The translations under genes were made by a program, and so were the position numbers. From an uncultured Eubacteriales bacterium (GTDB taxonomy: Bacteria; Bacillota; Clostridia; Peptostreptococcales; Anaerovoracaceae): DNA of 64,000 nucleotides. Under the pieces are notes generated by a model. The model ran no database searches. It worked only from the letters and a program-made list of their open reading frames with translations, and was not told the DNA's origin. The stretch lies in assembly GCA_902795135.1 (NCBI GenBank), contig CADBJW010000005.1, forward strand, positions 1-64,000, written 5' to 3'. Below are positions 52,884-61,871 of this stretch, piece by piece. Every line of letters starts with the position of its first letter. The stretch's first letter is position 1.

Positions 52884-53360
52884 ATGAAAAAATATATGGT
52901 TGAGGCCTTAAATGAGGCGAAAAAAGCCGCGGAAATGGGAGAGGTTCCCATTGGCGCGGTGATTGTCCGGGACGGAGAAATCATCGCCCAGGGCCACAAT
53001 ATGACAGAAACCCTCAAGGACCCTACGGCCCACGCGGAGATGATTGCCATCCGGCAGGCATCGGCAAAGCTAGGCGGATGGCGACTGACGGGCTGCAGTA
53101 TGTATGTGACCGCAGAACCCTGCAGCATGTGCGCAGGTGCGATCGTATGGTCGAGGATCGAGAAACTGATTATCGGGACGATGGATCCAAAAGCCGGAGC
53201 CTGCGGATCTGTGTTTAACATCCCGCAGGACGAAAGACTCAATCATTTCGTAGAAATAGAGACCGGTATGATGAAAGAGCAGTGCTCACTCATCATGAAA
53301 GATTTTTTCAGGAAACTACGAAGCAACAATAAAGATCAATCGGAGGAAGAACAACAATGA
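52884..53360 (+). CDS. tadA: tRNA-specific adenosine deaminase
   Basis: Converts adenosine-34 to inosine in tRNA-Arg. The 158-residue protein carries the zinc-deaminase motifs TAHAEMIAI (His ligand and catalytic Glu) and PCSMCAGAIVWSRI (two Cys ligands), plus GEVPIGAVIV and the C-terminal FFRKLR helix. The start at 52884 (MKKYMVEALNEAKKAAEMG) fits the family; no clear ribosome site is visible. Its stop overlaps the next gene's ATG by 4 bp. The SRP RNA and dnaX genes that often follow tadA are not here. Confidence 0.93.
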   Translation: MKKYMVEALNEAKKAAEMGEVPIGAVIVRDGEIIAQGHNMTETLKDPTAHAEMIAIRQASAKLGGWRLTGCSMYVTAEPCSMCAGAIVWSRIEKLIIGTMDPKAGACGSVFNIPQDERLNHFVEIETGMMKEQCSLIMKDFFRKLRSNNKDQSEEEQQ

Positions 53361-54298
53361 AAAAAGTATGTGCACTGGTATGCATGATCTTGTTAACCGC
53401 AGCGATGTGCGCGCCGGCAGTTTTTGCGGCGGATAAATACCAGGCTTCAGACAGTAAGAACAATCTGAAAGTCGTAAAGACATCGCCGGAAAACGGACAA
53501 GACGGCGTTGCAGTGGATAATTTCAGTGTAAAGATCTATTTTAGTAAGGCCGTCAAGCCGGAAACAAAGAAGGCAAAAAAGGCCAATGAAAAACAGTTTG
53601 TTCTCAAGAGCGAGGAAGGAACCAGAATTCCAATCAAAGTTTATTACAGCGACGATGAAGAAGGTCTCCTGATGGTTGCTGCGGACGTAGTGACGGCTGA
53701 TAAAGATCACCAGATCAAAGGCGGCAAGGAATATACGCTGACCATCAAAAAGGGATTTACGGCAACGGATGGCACTGCCATGTTCAAACAGGAGAATATC
53801 AAACTTACGACACTCAACCAGCAGAGATCCATGGCCGTTTACATGATCTTAATGGTTCTCATGATGGGTGGTATGGTATTCTTCACATTAAGGAGCACGA
53901 AGAAAGCCCAGGAAAAGGAAAAAGAAGAAAAGAAAGCGGCAACCGTTAATCCATATAAGGAAGCCAAGAAAACCGGCAAATCGGTAGAAGAAATCGTTGC
54001 CAAAGACAACAAGAAAAAGAAGAAGAGAGAAGAGGCGGAGGCGAAGCAACGTGAAGCAGAGGCCGCCATCGAAGCCGAGATTCTGGAGAAGATAAGAAAA
54101 GAATCCAACAAGAGAGTCTCCAGACCGAAGCCGATTTCGACCGTTGGTTCGACCTACAAAGTGACCGTCGTACACGATAGCGGCAAGAAGGTCGAAGAAC
54201 CGAAAGAAAGCAAAGCCAAGACATCAAAGGGAACAACAAATCCTAAGAATCAGTCCGGCAAAAAGAAAAATGCTAAGAAAAAAGGCAAGAAAAAATAA
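53357..54298 (+). CDS. Exported Ig-like-domain membrane protein with lysine-rich tail
   Basis: 313 residues. A signal peptide (MKKVCALVCMILLTAAMCAP, cleavage likely after AVFA) precedes a domain of about 120 residues beginning VKTSPENGQDGVAVDNFSVKIYFSKAV, the hallmark of SbsA-type bacterial Ig-like (Big_5) domains. A membrane helix (MAVYMILMVLMMGGMVFFTL) and a strongly basic Lys/Glu C-terminal tail follow, presumably cytoplasmic. The function is unknown. It is coupled to tadA by an ATGA overlap and ends at a strong terminator, so it closes the long gdpP-to-tadA run. Confidence 0.72.
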   Translation: MKKVCALVCMILLTAAMCAPAVFAADKYQASDSKNNLKVVKTSPENGQDGVAVDNFSVKIYFSKAVKPETKKAKKANEKQFVLKSEEGTRIPIKVYYSDDEEGLLMVAADVVTADKDHQIKGGKEYTLTIKKGFTATDGTAMFKQENIKLTTLNQQRSMAVYMILMVLMMGGMVFFTLRSTKKAQEKEKEEKKAATVNPYKEAKKTGKSVEEIVAKDNKKKKKREEAEAKQREAEAAIEAEILEKIRKESNKRVSRPKPISTVGSTYKVTVVHDSGKKVEEPKESKAKTSKGTTNPKNQSGKKKNAKKKGKKK

Positions 54299-54306
54299 TC
54301 GCACGT

Positions 54307-54337
54307 AACAGGTGAGCCCTCCGGGCTTACCTGTTTT
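54307..54337 (+). terminator. Intrinsic terminator after the Ig-like gene
   Basis: AACAGGT-AGCCC and GGGCT-ACCTGTT form a near-perfect stem of about 12 bp, followed by TTTTC, 9 bp after the stop codon. Confidence 0.8.
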
Positions 54338-54356
54338 CATAAAACGGGAGAAGGCA

Positions 54357-55289
54357 ATGGATAAGATCGAATTAAAATCATACGCCAAAATCAATCTGTG
54401 CCTGGATGTAAAAGGTCTTTTGGAAGGTGGTTTTCATGAAGTGGAAATGGTCATGCAGCAGATTCTGCTCTGCGATGATGTGACGGTTTGCTGGGAACCA
54501 TCCGTAGGCCGGGGTTTGGATATCTCTCTTTCGACCAACCGGCCATACCTGCCGGTGGATGAACGAAATCTGGCCTACAAAGCGGCCCTGCTCATGAACG
54601 AGCAGTTCGGCACAGACATGCATGGGAAACTCGACATCAAAATCAAGAAGCGGATTCCGGTGGCGGCGGGTCTTGCCGGCGGCAGCGGCAACGGCGCCAT
54701 CGTATTGCACGCGATCAATGAGCTGTGGAAACTCGATCAGAGAGTTTCAGATCTTTGCGAACTCGGTGCAAAACTGGGTTCCGACGTTCCTTTCTGTGTC
54801 ATGGGGCAGGCAGCGGAAAACCACCAGTTAAAAAAGAAGTTTGCAGAGGATCCTTTGGCTTGCCACTGTGCCCTTGCGACAGGCAGGGGAACGGAACTGA
54901 AACCCTTAAAAGGATTAAAAAGCCATCTCGTACTGTCCAAGCCGCCGATCAGCGTATCCACGGCAGAAGTCTACCGGGGCATCGATGAGGTGACGATCCC
55001 ATCTCGTCCAAACACCCGGGAAATGATCGAAGGATTGGAGAAGGGTGACTTAAAAACAGTCCAAAAAAATATGATCAATGTCCTTGAAAATTTCACCCTA
55101 AAGCGGTATCCTATTGTTGTGTATACAAAGAACAATATACAAAGTACATGCAGTCCTGGAGCGGTACTCATGAGCGGCAGCGGGCCGACGGTGTTCGGAT
55201 TATGTGGCAGCCGTGACGAGGCAAAAGCAATTTGTGAACAGCTCAGGAAAGTCAATAAAGAAAGCTTTTGGACAAGAACAACATTCTAG
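54357..55289 (+). CDS. ispE: 4-diphosphocytidyl-2-C-methyl-D-erythritol kinase
   Basis: GHMP-family kinase in the non-mevalonate isoprenoid pathway. The 310-residue protein starts MDKIELKSYAKINLCLDV, with the conserved Lys/Asn substrate contacts. It has the ATP loop IPVAAGLAGGSGNGAIVLHAIN and the C-terminal MSGSGPTVFGLC motif. The frame is open 15 codons upstream, but the ATG at 54357 has a GGGAGAAGG site and lies after the terminator. It is followed by a GntR gene 20 bp downstream. Confidence 0.95.
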   Translation: MDKIELKSYAKINLCLDVKGLLEGGFHEVEMVMQQILLCDDVTVCWEPSVGRGLDISLSTNRPYLPVDERNLAYKAALLMNEQFGTDMHGKLDIKIKKRIPVAAGLAGGSGNGAIVLHAINELWKLDQRVSDLCELGAKLGSDVPFCVMGQAAENHQLKKKFAEDPLACHCALATGRGTELKPLKGLKSHLVLSKPPISVSTAEVYRGIDEVTIPSRPNTREMIEGLEKGDLKTVQKNMINVLENFTLKRYPIVVYTKNNIQSTCSPGAVLMSGSGPTVFGLCGSRDEAKAICEQLRKVNKESFWTRTTF

Positions 55290-55309
55290 GTATGCAGTGA
55301 GGAAAGAAC

Positions 55310-55981
55310 ATGTTAAATTTCGATATTCAAAATCATAAACCGTTGCGGGAAATGGTCTATGAAGAGTTGAAGATGCAGATTCTGACAGGCGCCATTATCC
55401 CGGGAACAAGAATGATGGAGGTTGAATTGGCCGACGAGATGGGTGTCAGCAGAACCCCGATCCGTGAAGCGATTCGTAAGCTCGAGAAAGAGGGTCTGGT
55501 TACGATTGAACCAAGACGCGGAGCCTATGCCTCTATGATCTCAACCGAAGACATGGTAGAGATTCTGGAAGTTAGACAGGACCTGGAGGGCCTTGCCGCT
55601 TATTTTGCTGCAGAAAGAATGCAGCCGGACAAAATCGAAATCCTGAACGAGATCTCAGACAAATACAATGAAGCGGTAAGAAATGGCAGCATGAAAGACA
55701 TGATCACTTATGATACGATGTTCCACAGAACGATTGTAGATTCATGTCATAACAAGATTCTGGTGCAAATGATCGAGCAGCTGCAGGAACTGGTTCTGAG
55801 ATTCCGCTACATTTATTATGACAATTTCAGAAGAGCTGAAAACATGCCGGAAGAACACAAGGCTATTATCGAAGCTATTAAAAGTGGAGATAAAGATGCG
55901 GCAAGATTTGCAGCGGACATACACATTGACCGTCTAAAAGAACTTGTAATCAAGGAAGGCGTTCAGCAAAGACACGTATAA
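55310..55981 (+). CDS. GntR-family transcriptional regulator (FadR/FCD type)
   Basis: 223 residues. The winged HTH contains ADEMGVSRTPIREAIRKLEKEGLVTIEPRRG. The FCD ligand domain carries the metal-type residues of the family (TMFHRTIVDSCHNK and a later DIHIDR). In clostridia a similar GntR gene often lies between ispE and other housekeeping genes, but its targets are not known. It is a different protein from the hut-linked GntR regulator. Confidence 0.87.
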   Translation: MLNFDIQNHKPLREMVYEELKMQILTGAIIPGTRMMEVELADEMGVSRTPIREAIRKLEKEGLVTIEPRRGAYASMISTEDMVEILEVRQDLEGLAAYFAAERMQPDKIEILNEISDKYNEAVRNGSMKDMITYDTMFHRTIVDSCHNKILVQMIEQLQELVLRFRYIYYDNFRRAENMPEEHKAIIEAIKSGDKDAARFAADIHIDRLKELVIKEGVQQRHV

Positions 55982-55997
55982 TTATAGAAATTAAAAG

Positions 55998-56022
55998 AGC
56001 CCTGACGCTTTTCGTCGGGGCT
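55998..56022 (+). terminator. Probable terminator after the gntR gene
   Basis: AGCCCTGACG and CGTCGGGGCT pair (one mismatch) around a 5-base loop; the T tract that follows is weak. Confidence 0.55.
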
Positions 56023-56064
56023 TATGTTATTATATAAAGAAAAACGACAAACAGAGGAGACAGG

Positions 56065-58284
56065 ATGATGGACAAGTATTTAAAGCTTCAAAACGGAAGT
56101 GACATCCGCGGCATAGCCATTGACGGAGTCGCGGGTGAAACACCCAACCTTACAAGCGTAGAAGCAGAATATATCGGCCAGAGCTTTGCCCTTTGGTTGA
56201 GCAAGAAACTGAACAAAGAGCCGAAGGCCCTGCGCCTGGCGGTTGGCAGAGACCCGCGCATTTCCGGACCGGAGCTTTTGCAGGGGCTTGCAAAAGGCTT
56301 TGGACGCTGTGGCGCTGTCTGCTATGATTTCGGATTGGCATCCACACCGGCTATGTTCATGGCGACGGTCTTTCCGGAGCTTCGGTGTGACGGCACCATT
56401 ATGATAACGGCAAGTCATCTGCCATTTAACCGGAATGGATTTAAATTCTTTACTGCAGAAGGCGGTCTGGATAAAAAGGACATCAAAGAGATCCTGCAGC
56501 AGGCAGCACGTCTGCAGGAGGCCGGGCCGGAAAAGGACGACGCAGCGGAAGCCGAAGCATCCCAGCCAGAGCCGGCCGATGTGATGCGCCTGTATGCGGC
56601 TCATCTGCGGAAGCTGATCCAGGACGGAACCGGTGGCGGGGCAAAGCCTTTGGATGGGATGAAAATCGTGGTGGACGCAGGAAACGGAAGCGGCGGATTT
56701 TATGCGAAGGACGTTTTGGCTCCTCTAGGCGCAGATATAAGTGGAAGCCAGTTTCTGGAACCGGACGGAACCTTCCCGAACCACGCGCCGAATCCAGAGA
56801 ACAAAGAAGCCATGCATGCGATTTCCGAGCGGGTTTCTGAGACCCATGCAGATTTCGGCCTGATCTTTGATACGGATGTGGACCGGTCCGCAGCGGTTGA
56901 CAGCAAGGGCAGAGAGATCGCCCGAAACGGCATCATTGCCATGGCAGCAGCCCTCATTGCGGAGGATCACCCGGGTACGACCGTCGTAACAGACAGCATA
57001 ACCAGCAAGCAGCTTTCGGCGTTTCTGGAAGAAACCCTGGGACTGAAACACTTCCGATTCAAACGGGGATACAAGAATGTCATCAATAAATCCAAGGAAC
57101 TCAATGCACAGGGCATCGATTCTCAGCTGGCCATCGAAACGTCCGGCCATGCGGCCCTCAAAGAAAATTTTTTTCTCGATGACGGCGCCTATCTGGCCAC
57201 AAAGATCGTGATCAAAGCCGCCCAGCTTTTTCAGGAAGGCAAGCACATCGACAGCGTCATTGAAACGCTGCAGGAACCGGCGGAAGAAGAGGAAATCCGG
57301 ATCCCTGTTCTTTGCGAAGAATTCGGGCCATACGGGGACAAAGTCCTTGCGGAACTGGAAGACTTCGTACGGAATAGCGAAGTTGCAAAGAGCATTCCGC
57401 TGTCTCTGGAGGAGCCGAGCTACGAAGGCGTTCGGATCAATGATCCGAATGGATGGTGTCTGCTGAGAAAGTCACTGCACGACCCGATCCTGCCGCTGAA
57501 TCTGGCGGCCGATGTTCCCGGCGGCATGATGCTGATGAAGTCTCTTTTGAAGAACTTCCTGTCCACCTATGAGGAGTTGGACCTTACCAAAATGGAGACC
57601 GAAGACCCTTCCAGCAGCAGGCATTTTGTTACATGCGGACAGATGAAACTGCTGGAGCGGAGAGCGGACGAAGACGGCCTTTCCTATTATCAGATGATGG
57701 AAAACGCCGGAACCGGAGCCTTTGAAATCATTCGGGAGGCAGCCCCTTCCGGCAAAGCCCTCGTGTTCTGCGGCAAGGGCAACAACGGTGGGGACGGCTA
57801 CGTCGTAGCGAGAAAATTGAAAGAAACCGGCTACGATGTTCAGATTCTTATGGCAGACGGCATGCCGAAGACCGAGGACGCCATTACAAATTACGAATTG
57901 ATTCGGGACCAGATTCCGGTCATCGATCTGAGCGAGACGCCGGAGCGCCTTGCGGATATGGACGCAAACTGCGACTTTATCGTGGATGCCATTTACGGAA
58001 CCGGCTTCCACGGAAACCTGCGGGGAAGCGGTCTTAAGGCGGTCGACTGGATCAATCAGGCAAAGGCTTCGGGTGCGAAAGTATTCGCTCTGGACATTCC
58101 GTCCGGCATGGGCGGCGATTTGAACGATGAGGCGCAGCTGGACAAGAAAACGGTACGGGCAGACAGGACGATCACGTTCCACGCCAGAAAACCGGTCCAC
58201 CTGCAGGCATTTGCAGAACAATACTGCGGAGAAATTATAGTTTGTGATATTGGAATTGACGAGCAAAAGCTCATGAAATGGTAA
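56065..58284 (+). CDS. Fusion of a phosphomannomutase/phosphoglucomutase-type enzyme with NAD(P)H-hydrate epimerase
   Basis: 739 residues. Residues 1 to about 510 are an alpha-D-phosphohexomutase. The phosphoserine loop is MITASHLPFNRNGFKFF, the metal loop is FDTDVDRSAAVD, the sugar loop is ETSGHAALKENFFLDDGAY, and the C-terminal motif is LLRKSLHDPILPLN. Residues about 518-739 are a YjeF_N/NnrE domain with GQMKLLERRA, MMENAGTGAFEI and the signature FCGKGNNGGDGYVVAR at 569-584, then ALDIPSGMGGD. NnrE epimerises damaged NAD(P)HX; its usual partner is the NnrD dehydratase, not found here. No frameshift or stop separates the halves. It overlaps the next gene. Confidence 0.87.
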   Translation: MMDKYLKLQNGSDIRGIAIDGVAGETPNLTSVEAEYIGQSFALWLSKKLNKEPKALRLAVGRDPRISGPELLQGLAKGFGRCGAVCYDFGLASTPAMFMATVFPELRCDGTIMITASHLPFNRNGFKFFTAEGGLDKKDIKEILQQAARLQEAGPEKDDAAEAEASQPEPADVMRLYAAHLRKLIQDGTGGGAKPLDGMKIVVDAGNGSGGFYAKDVLAPLGADISGSQFLEPDGTFPNHAPNPENKEAMHAISERVSETHADFGLIFDTDVDRSAAVDSKGREIARNGIIAMAAALIAEDHPGTTVVTDSITSKQLSAFLEETLGLKHFRFKRGYKNVINKSKELNAQGIDSQLAIETSGHAALKENFFLDDGAYLATKIVIKAAQLFQEGKHIDSVIETLQEPAEEEEIRIPVLCEEFGPYGDKVLAELEDFVRNSEVAKSIPLSLEEPSYEGVRINDPNGWCLLRKSLHDPILPLNLAADVPGGMMLMKSLLKNFLSTYEELDLTKMETEDPSSSRHFVTCGQMKLLERRADEDGLSYYQMMENAGTGAFEIIREAAPSGKALVFCGKGNNGGDGYVVARKLKETGYDVQILMADGMPKTEDAITNYELIRDQIPVIDLSETPERLADMDANCDFIVDAIYGTGFHGNLRGSGLKAVDWINQAKASGAKVFALDIPSGMGGDLNDEAQLDKKTVRADRTITFHARKPVHLQAFAEQYCGEIIVCDIGIDEQKLMKW

Positions 58285-59669
58285 TGGAATTAAAGGATAA
58301 ATTAAACCGATTAGAAGAAATATTAAATGGATACGGGCAGATGATCGTCGCCTTTTCGGGCGGCGTGGACAGCACCTTTCTGCTGGCCTTTGCCTACAAA
58401 CTCTGGGGCGATGACAGGATCGCGGCGATTACAGCGAAGGGTCCCCATTTCGCGCCGGATGAAGTGGAATACGCCGGTCAGGTATGCGACCGGCTGGGCA
58501 TCAGTCACAAATATCTGGACGTCAGCTATGTTCTGAACATGATTAAACGAAATCCAGCAGACCGCTGTTATCACTGCAAGAGAGAGATCTTTTCCGGACT
58601 GAAGGAACGGGCGGATATGGTCGGAAGCGTTCTGGCAGACGGAACGAATATGGATGACATGCAGGACTATCGTCCGGGACACCGGGCCATTCGGGAGCTG
58701 GGTGTTGCGAGTCCTCTCAAAGAGGCGGGGCTGACCAAACAGGAAATCCGGCAGGCCTTTCGGGAATTGGCGGAGCAGGACGAAGTCCTTGCGGCGGCGC
58801 TGGGAATGCCGGGCGGTGATCTGAAAATCTGGGAGAAACCGGCCTTTGCATGTCTGGCCTCCAGAGTGCCTTACGGCGAAACGATTACCGAAGAAAAACT
58901 TCACGCGATCTACAAAGGAGAAGTTTTTCTGCGCAGCTGCGGTTTTGATCAGGTGCGCGTACGATGTCACGAAATCGCAGGACGCGTTAGCGGTAATAAC
59001 AGCCGGTTCATTGCCCGCATTGAATTGGATCCGGGGGACATTGACCGGTTTTGCAGAGAAATATCCTTTGGCGATGTTGAAGCGGCTCTGCAGGAGGCGG
59101 GTTTTGAATACGTGACCTTGGACCTGGGGGGATATGCGAAAGGGAAGCTGAATGGCGATCTGCAGGATAAGGCCGCATTGCTGCCGGATCGCATTAAGGT
59201 TACGGAAACCGTTGCCAGAGGCCGGGCAGAGAATGTGGAGACGGCCGACATCATGGCAGAAATCGACCGGTTTCTCCAGGAAACGAAGCAAAAGGATTAT
59301 TCCTTTGATGATTTTATCGATATTATCAGGCAGCTGCGAGAACCAGGCGGATGTCCATGGGACAGAGCCCAGACCCACGAAAGCCTTAAGAAGCATATGG
59401 TCGAAGAGGCGAACGAGGTTCTGGACGCCATCGATAGCGGCGATAGCGCCCACATCTGCGAGGAACTGGGGGATGTGCTTTTGCAAATCGTGCTGCACGC
59501 ACAAATCGCCAGCGAGGCTGGCGACTTTGACATTCATGATGTTGTTCAGTGCGTTTCGGAGAAGATGGTGCGAAGGCATCCTCATGTATTCGGAAACATC
59601 GATGTCTCGTCCATCGATGAAGGTCTTGACCTCTGGGAAGAAATCAAGAAGCGCGAGAAGCAGTGCTGA
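58284..59669 (+). CDS. Fusion of LarE sulfur transferase with MazG pyrophosphohydrolase
   Basis: 461 residues from the ATG at 58284, which overlaps the upstream stop as TAATG; an ATG 6 bases earlier is possible. Residues 1 to about 300 are LarE. They hold the PP-loop AFSGGVDSTFL (23-33), RCYHCKREI and FACLASRVPYGE, whose Cys190 matches the cysteine that donates sulfur in sacrificial LarE enzymes. Residues about 340-461 are a MazG domain with GGCPWDRAQTHESLKKH and the acidic EEANEVLDAI and EELGDVLLQI metal motifs. LarE belongs to nickel-pincer cofactor synthesis, MazG to nucleotide house-cleaning. larB and larC are not in the window. Confidence 0.87.
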   Translation: MELKDKLNRLEEILNGYGQMIVAFSGGVDSTFLLAFAYKLWGDDRIAAITAKGPHFAPDEVEYAGQVCDRLGISHKYLDVSYVLNMIKRNPADRCYHCKREIFSGLKERADMVGSVLADGTNMDDMQDYRPGHRAIRELGVASPLKEAGLTKQEIRQAFRELAEQDEVLAAALGMPGGDLKIWEKPAFACLASRVPYGETITEEKLHAIYKGEVFLRSCGFDQVRVRCHEIAGRVSGNNSRFIARIELDPGDIDRFCREISFGDVEAALQEAGFEYVTLDLGGYAKGKLNGDLQDKAALLPDRIKVTETVARGRAENVETADIMAEIDRFLQETKQKDYSFDDFIDIIRQLREPGGCPWDRAQTHESLKKHMVEEANEVLDAIDSGDSAHICEELGDVLLQIVLHAQIASEAGDFDIHDVVQCVSEKMVRRHPHVFGNIDVSSIDEGLDLWEEIKKREKQC

Positions 59670-60552
59670 TCGGCAGGTTTGCGACGACGATGGCCGCGAA
59701 CATGATCAGGCAGCCCAGAATTTCACGAAGCTGCATAACTTCTCCTAAAATGATCATCCCTGCGATGACTGCAAATACGGATTCCAGGCAAAGAATCATA
59801 GCGGCGATTCCAGGATCCGTATATTTCTGGCCGACGACCTGAAGTGTATAAGCAACGCCGCAGGACATAACACCGGCATACAGAAGCGTAAACCAGGAAC
59901 CGGTCATGGTGGCCATGGTTGGCAGCGCGTGTCCCAGAGCCGGATCGACAAACGGCATGATGATTAGGGATACGGCACCGGCCACGAAGAACTGTATGCA
60001 GGAAAGTTTCACGCCATCGACTTTTGGTGAGAAATGATCGATGACTAGAATATGTACGGCGAAACAGAAGGCGCAAATCAAAATGATGATGTCACCCTTG
60101 TTGACGCTGCCAAACCCTTCCGGCGGAATACTGAGGAGATACAGTCCCACGGCCGCAGCGGCAACGCAGCACCACATGATCGGGGTGACTTTCTTTTTCA
60201 GGAAGATTCCCATCAGCGGCACAATGACAACGTAAAGCGCAGTAATAAATCCCGTATGGGAAACCGATGTATAATAAAGGCCGATTTGCTGGACGTTTCC
60301 GGCGGCGCACAGGGCAAGCCCGCAAAAGATGCCGCCAAGGATCAACGTCTTGTTTACCGGTTCTTTTTCTTTTTTTGATTTATTGATGATCAAAATGACC
60401 GGAATCAGTGCAACGGCTCCAATCAGAGTACGGATTCCGTTAAATGCGATCGGGCCAAGCTGATCCATGCCTGCTTTCTGGGCAACAAAGGCCGTTCCCC
60501 AAATGATGGCAGTTGTCATCAGGAGTGCGTTTCCTTTTAATTGTCCTCTCAT
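59644..60552 (-). CDS. DMT-superfamily (EamA) transporter
   Basis: 302 residues with about ten hydrophobic segments in two EamA halves. The N-terminus has the usual LKGNALLMTTAIIWGTAFVAQKAG start, and the second half opens GDIIILICAFCFAVHILVIDHFSPKVD. It is most likely a metabolite exporter; the substrate is unknown. It converges on the LarE-MazG gene and overlaps its 3' end by 26 bp, without a separate terminator. It lies 11 bp downstream of the PucR-type regulator and is probably co-transcribed with it. Confidence 0.85.
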   Translation of the reverse strand: MRGQLKGNALLMTTAIIWGTAFVAQKAGMDQLGPIAFNGIRTLIGAVALIPVILIINKSKKEKEPVNKTLILGGIFCGLALCAAGNVQQIGLYYTSVSHTGFITALYVVIVPLMGIFLKKKVTPIMWCCVAAAAVGLYLLSIPPEGFGSVNKGDIIILICAFCFAVHILVIDHFSPKVDGVKLSCIQFFVAGAVSLIIMPFVDPALGHALPTMATMTGSWFTLLYAGVMSCGVAYTLQVVGQKYTDPGIAAMILCLESVFAVIAGMIILGEVMQLREILGCLIMFAAIVVANLPISTASRAS

Positions 60553-60563
60553 TACATACCTCC

Positions 60564-61742
60564 CTAAATTAGCGGTTCTTCATTTAGTATACTATATATT
60601 TTGTGCATTTTGGTAAACATATAGAGCTGAATGTAGGCGTCCGCGGAATTTGATATTCCGAGAACGTGTTTTATTTTGTCGATTCGGTAACGAATCGTGT
60701 TTCCGTGCTGAAAAAGCTTCTTCGCAGCAAGGGAGACGTCTCCGTTACAATCCATATAGCAAATCAGTGTTTCCAAAAGGTGGGACCCGTGTTTCTCGTC
60801 GTAGCCGGTGATTCGTTTCAAAGTCTTTTGATAAAACCCCACATGCGGTTTGCTGTCGATGTACGGAATGATCAGCCCGTCCGAACCAATCTGTGAAAAA
60901 AGCTTTTGCTCCGCTCCATCAATGAACGCGCTGATCGCAGCACTGACGGCCTCTTTGACAGCTTCGCGCAAAAGCCCCAAACCGGATTTTGGATCGGAAG
61001 ACCCAACGGAAAAACCGGTTAGATTCACATTGAAGCCCTTCAGAATAGTTACGAGGGCGTCCGGTTGTTGAGGGATCGGCTCCTCCGAGGTGTAGATGAG
61101 CATCAGACAGCGACTGCATTTTATAAAGGCATCTCCGCTTTTGTAAATATACAGATTGTACGTCAGTGTCCGGCGGTACTCATCGAGGGCACGATCCAAA
61201 GATGCAACGGCATCACTGGTCGGAATACAGCAGAAACAGACCAGATTGTCGTGAAACAGCGGATTCAGTTTTTTCGCAATGGAGAAGGCCATGTCGTCGT
61301 TGCTTTCCATGAGGAAACGAAGATAATCGAGAGAAACCCGATTGGCATCGTTGTAGAAGACAGCCGACCGGATGGCAAAAATCAGATCCTCCAGGTACGC
61401 CTCGGTATAGAGGAACAAGGGAATGCGGTGGGCATTTGCCAAATCCAGAATCTCATCCGGCAGAGCGAAGTGTTCAGCGTCCGGAACTTTAATGCCAATC
61501 GCAGCAACGTTAACATTGATCAGGGCCTTGAACCGTTTGAGCATATTAGCGGGCGCAGGATCCATCATGTATAACGTAATAAAAACAAAGTCTCCCGGAC
61601 GGAAATCCCGAGCGATGGAATCCGGCATCTCCCAATCCAAAATGCTAGTGCCGGTCACATCGTTAAAAAGACCCCGCTGGTCCGATACCAATCGGAAGGA
61701 TTCAAATTCATCCAAAGACAACAGATCGATTACCTTTAACAT
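60564..61742 (-). CDS. PucR-type transcriptional regulator
   Basis: 392 residues. An N-terminal PucR-like sensor domain (about 1-130, with VTGTSILDWEMPD and GDFVFITLYM) is followed by a middle part. The C-terminal HTH_30 domain contains LLETLICYMDCNGDVSLAAKKLFQHGNTIRYRIDKIKHVLG. Relatives regulate purine, sugar-acid or amino-acid catabolism. It is divergent from the class V aminotransferase gene and upstream of the EamA transporter, which are its likely targets. Confidence 0.85.
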   Translation of the reverse strand: MLKVIDLLSLDEFESFRLVSDQRGLFNDVTGTSILDWEMPDSIARDFRPGDFVFITLYMMDPAPANMLKRFKALINVNVAAIGIKVPDAEHFALPDEILDLANAHRIPLFLYTEAYLEDLIFAIRSAVFYNDANRVSLDYLRFLMESNDDMAFSIAKKLNPLFHDNLVCFCCIPTSDAVASLDRALDEYRRTLTYNLYIYKSGDAFIKCSRCLMLIYTSEEPIPQQPDALVTILKGFNVNLTGFSVGSSDPKSGLGLLREAVKEAVSAAISAFIDGAEQKLFSQIGSDGLIIPYIDSKPHVGFYQKTLKRITGYDEKHGSHLLETLICYMDCNGDVSLAAKKLFQHGNTIRYRIDKIKHVLGISNSADAYIQLYMFTKMHKIYSILNEEPLI

Positions 61743-61813
61743 TGTATGAACCTCTTCTTAGGCACCGCTCTCATTTGGCGCCTGTTTTTGTAAATTCCAC
61801 AACTGTTTTGAAA

Positions 61814-61842
61814 AGTATATCACTGAAATCCTTCTGATACAA
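61814..61842 (-). promoter_or_regulatory. Predicted promoter of the PucR regulator gene
   Basis: TTGTAT (61837-61842) and TATACT (61814-61819), with a 17-base spacer on the minus strand, lie about 70 bases upstream of the start codon. Confidence 0.6.
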
Positions 61843-61871
61843 GTAAACCATAGCCTATAAAGACTTGTCTA

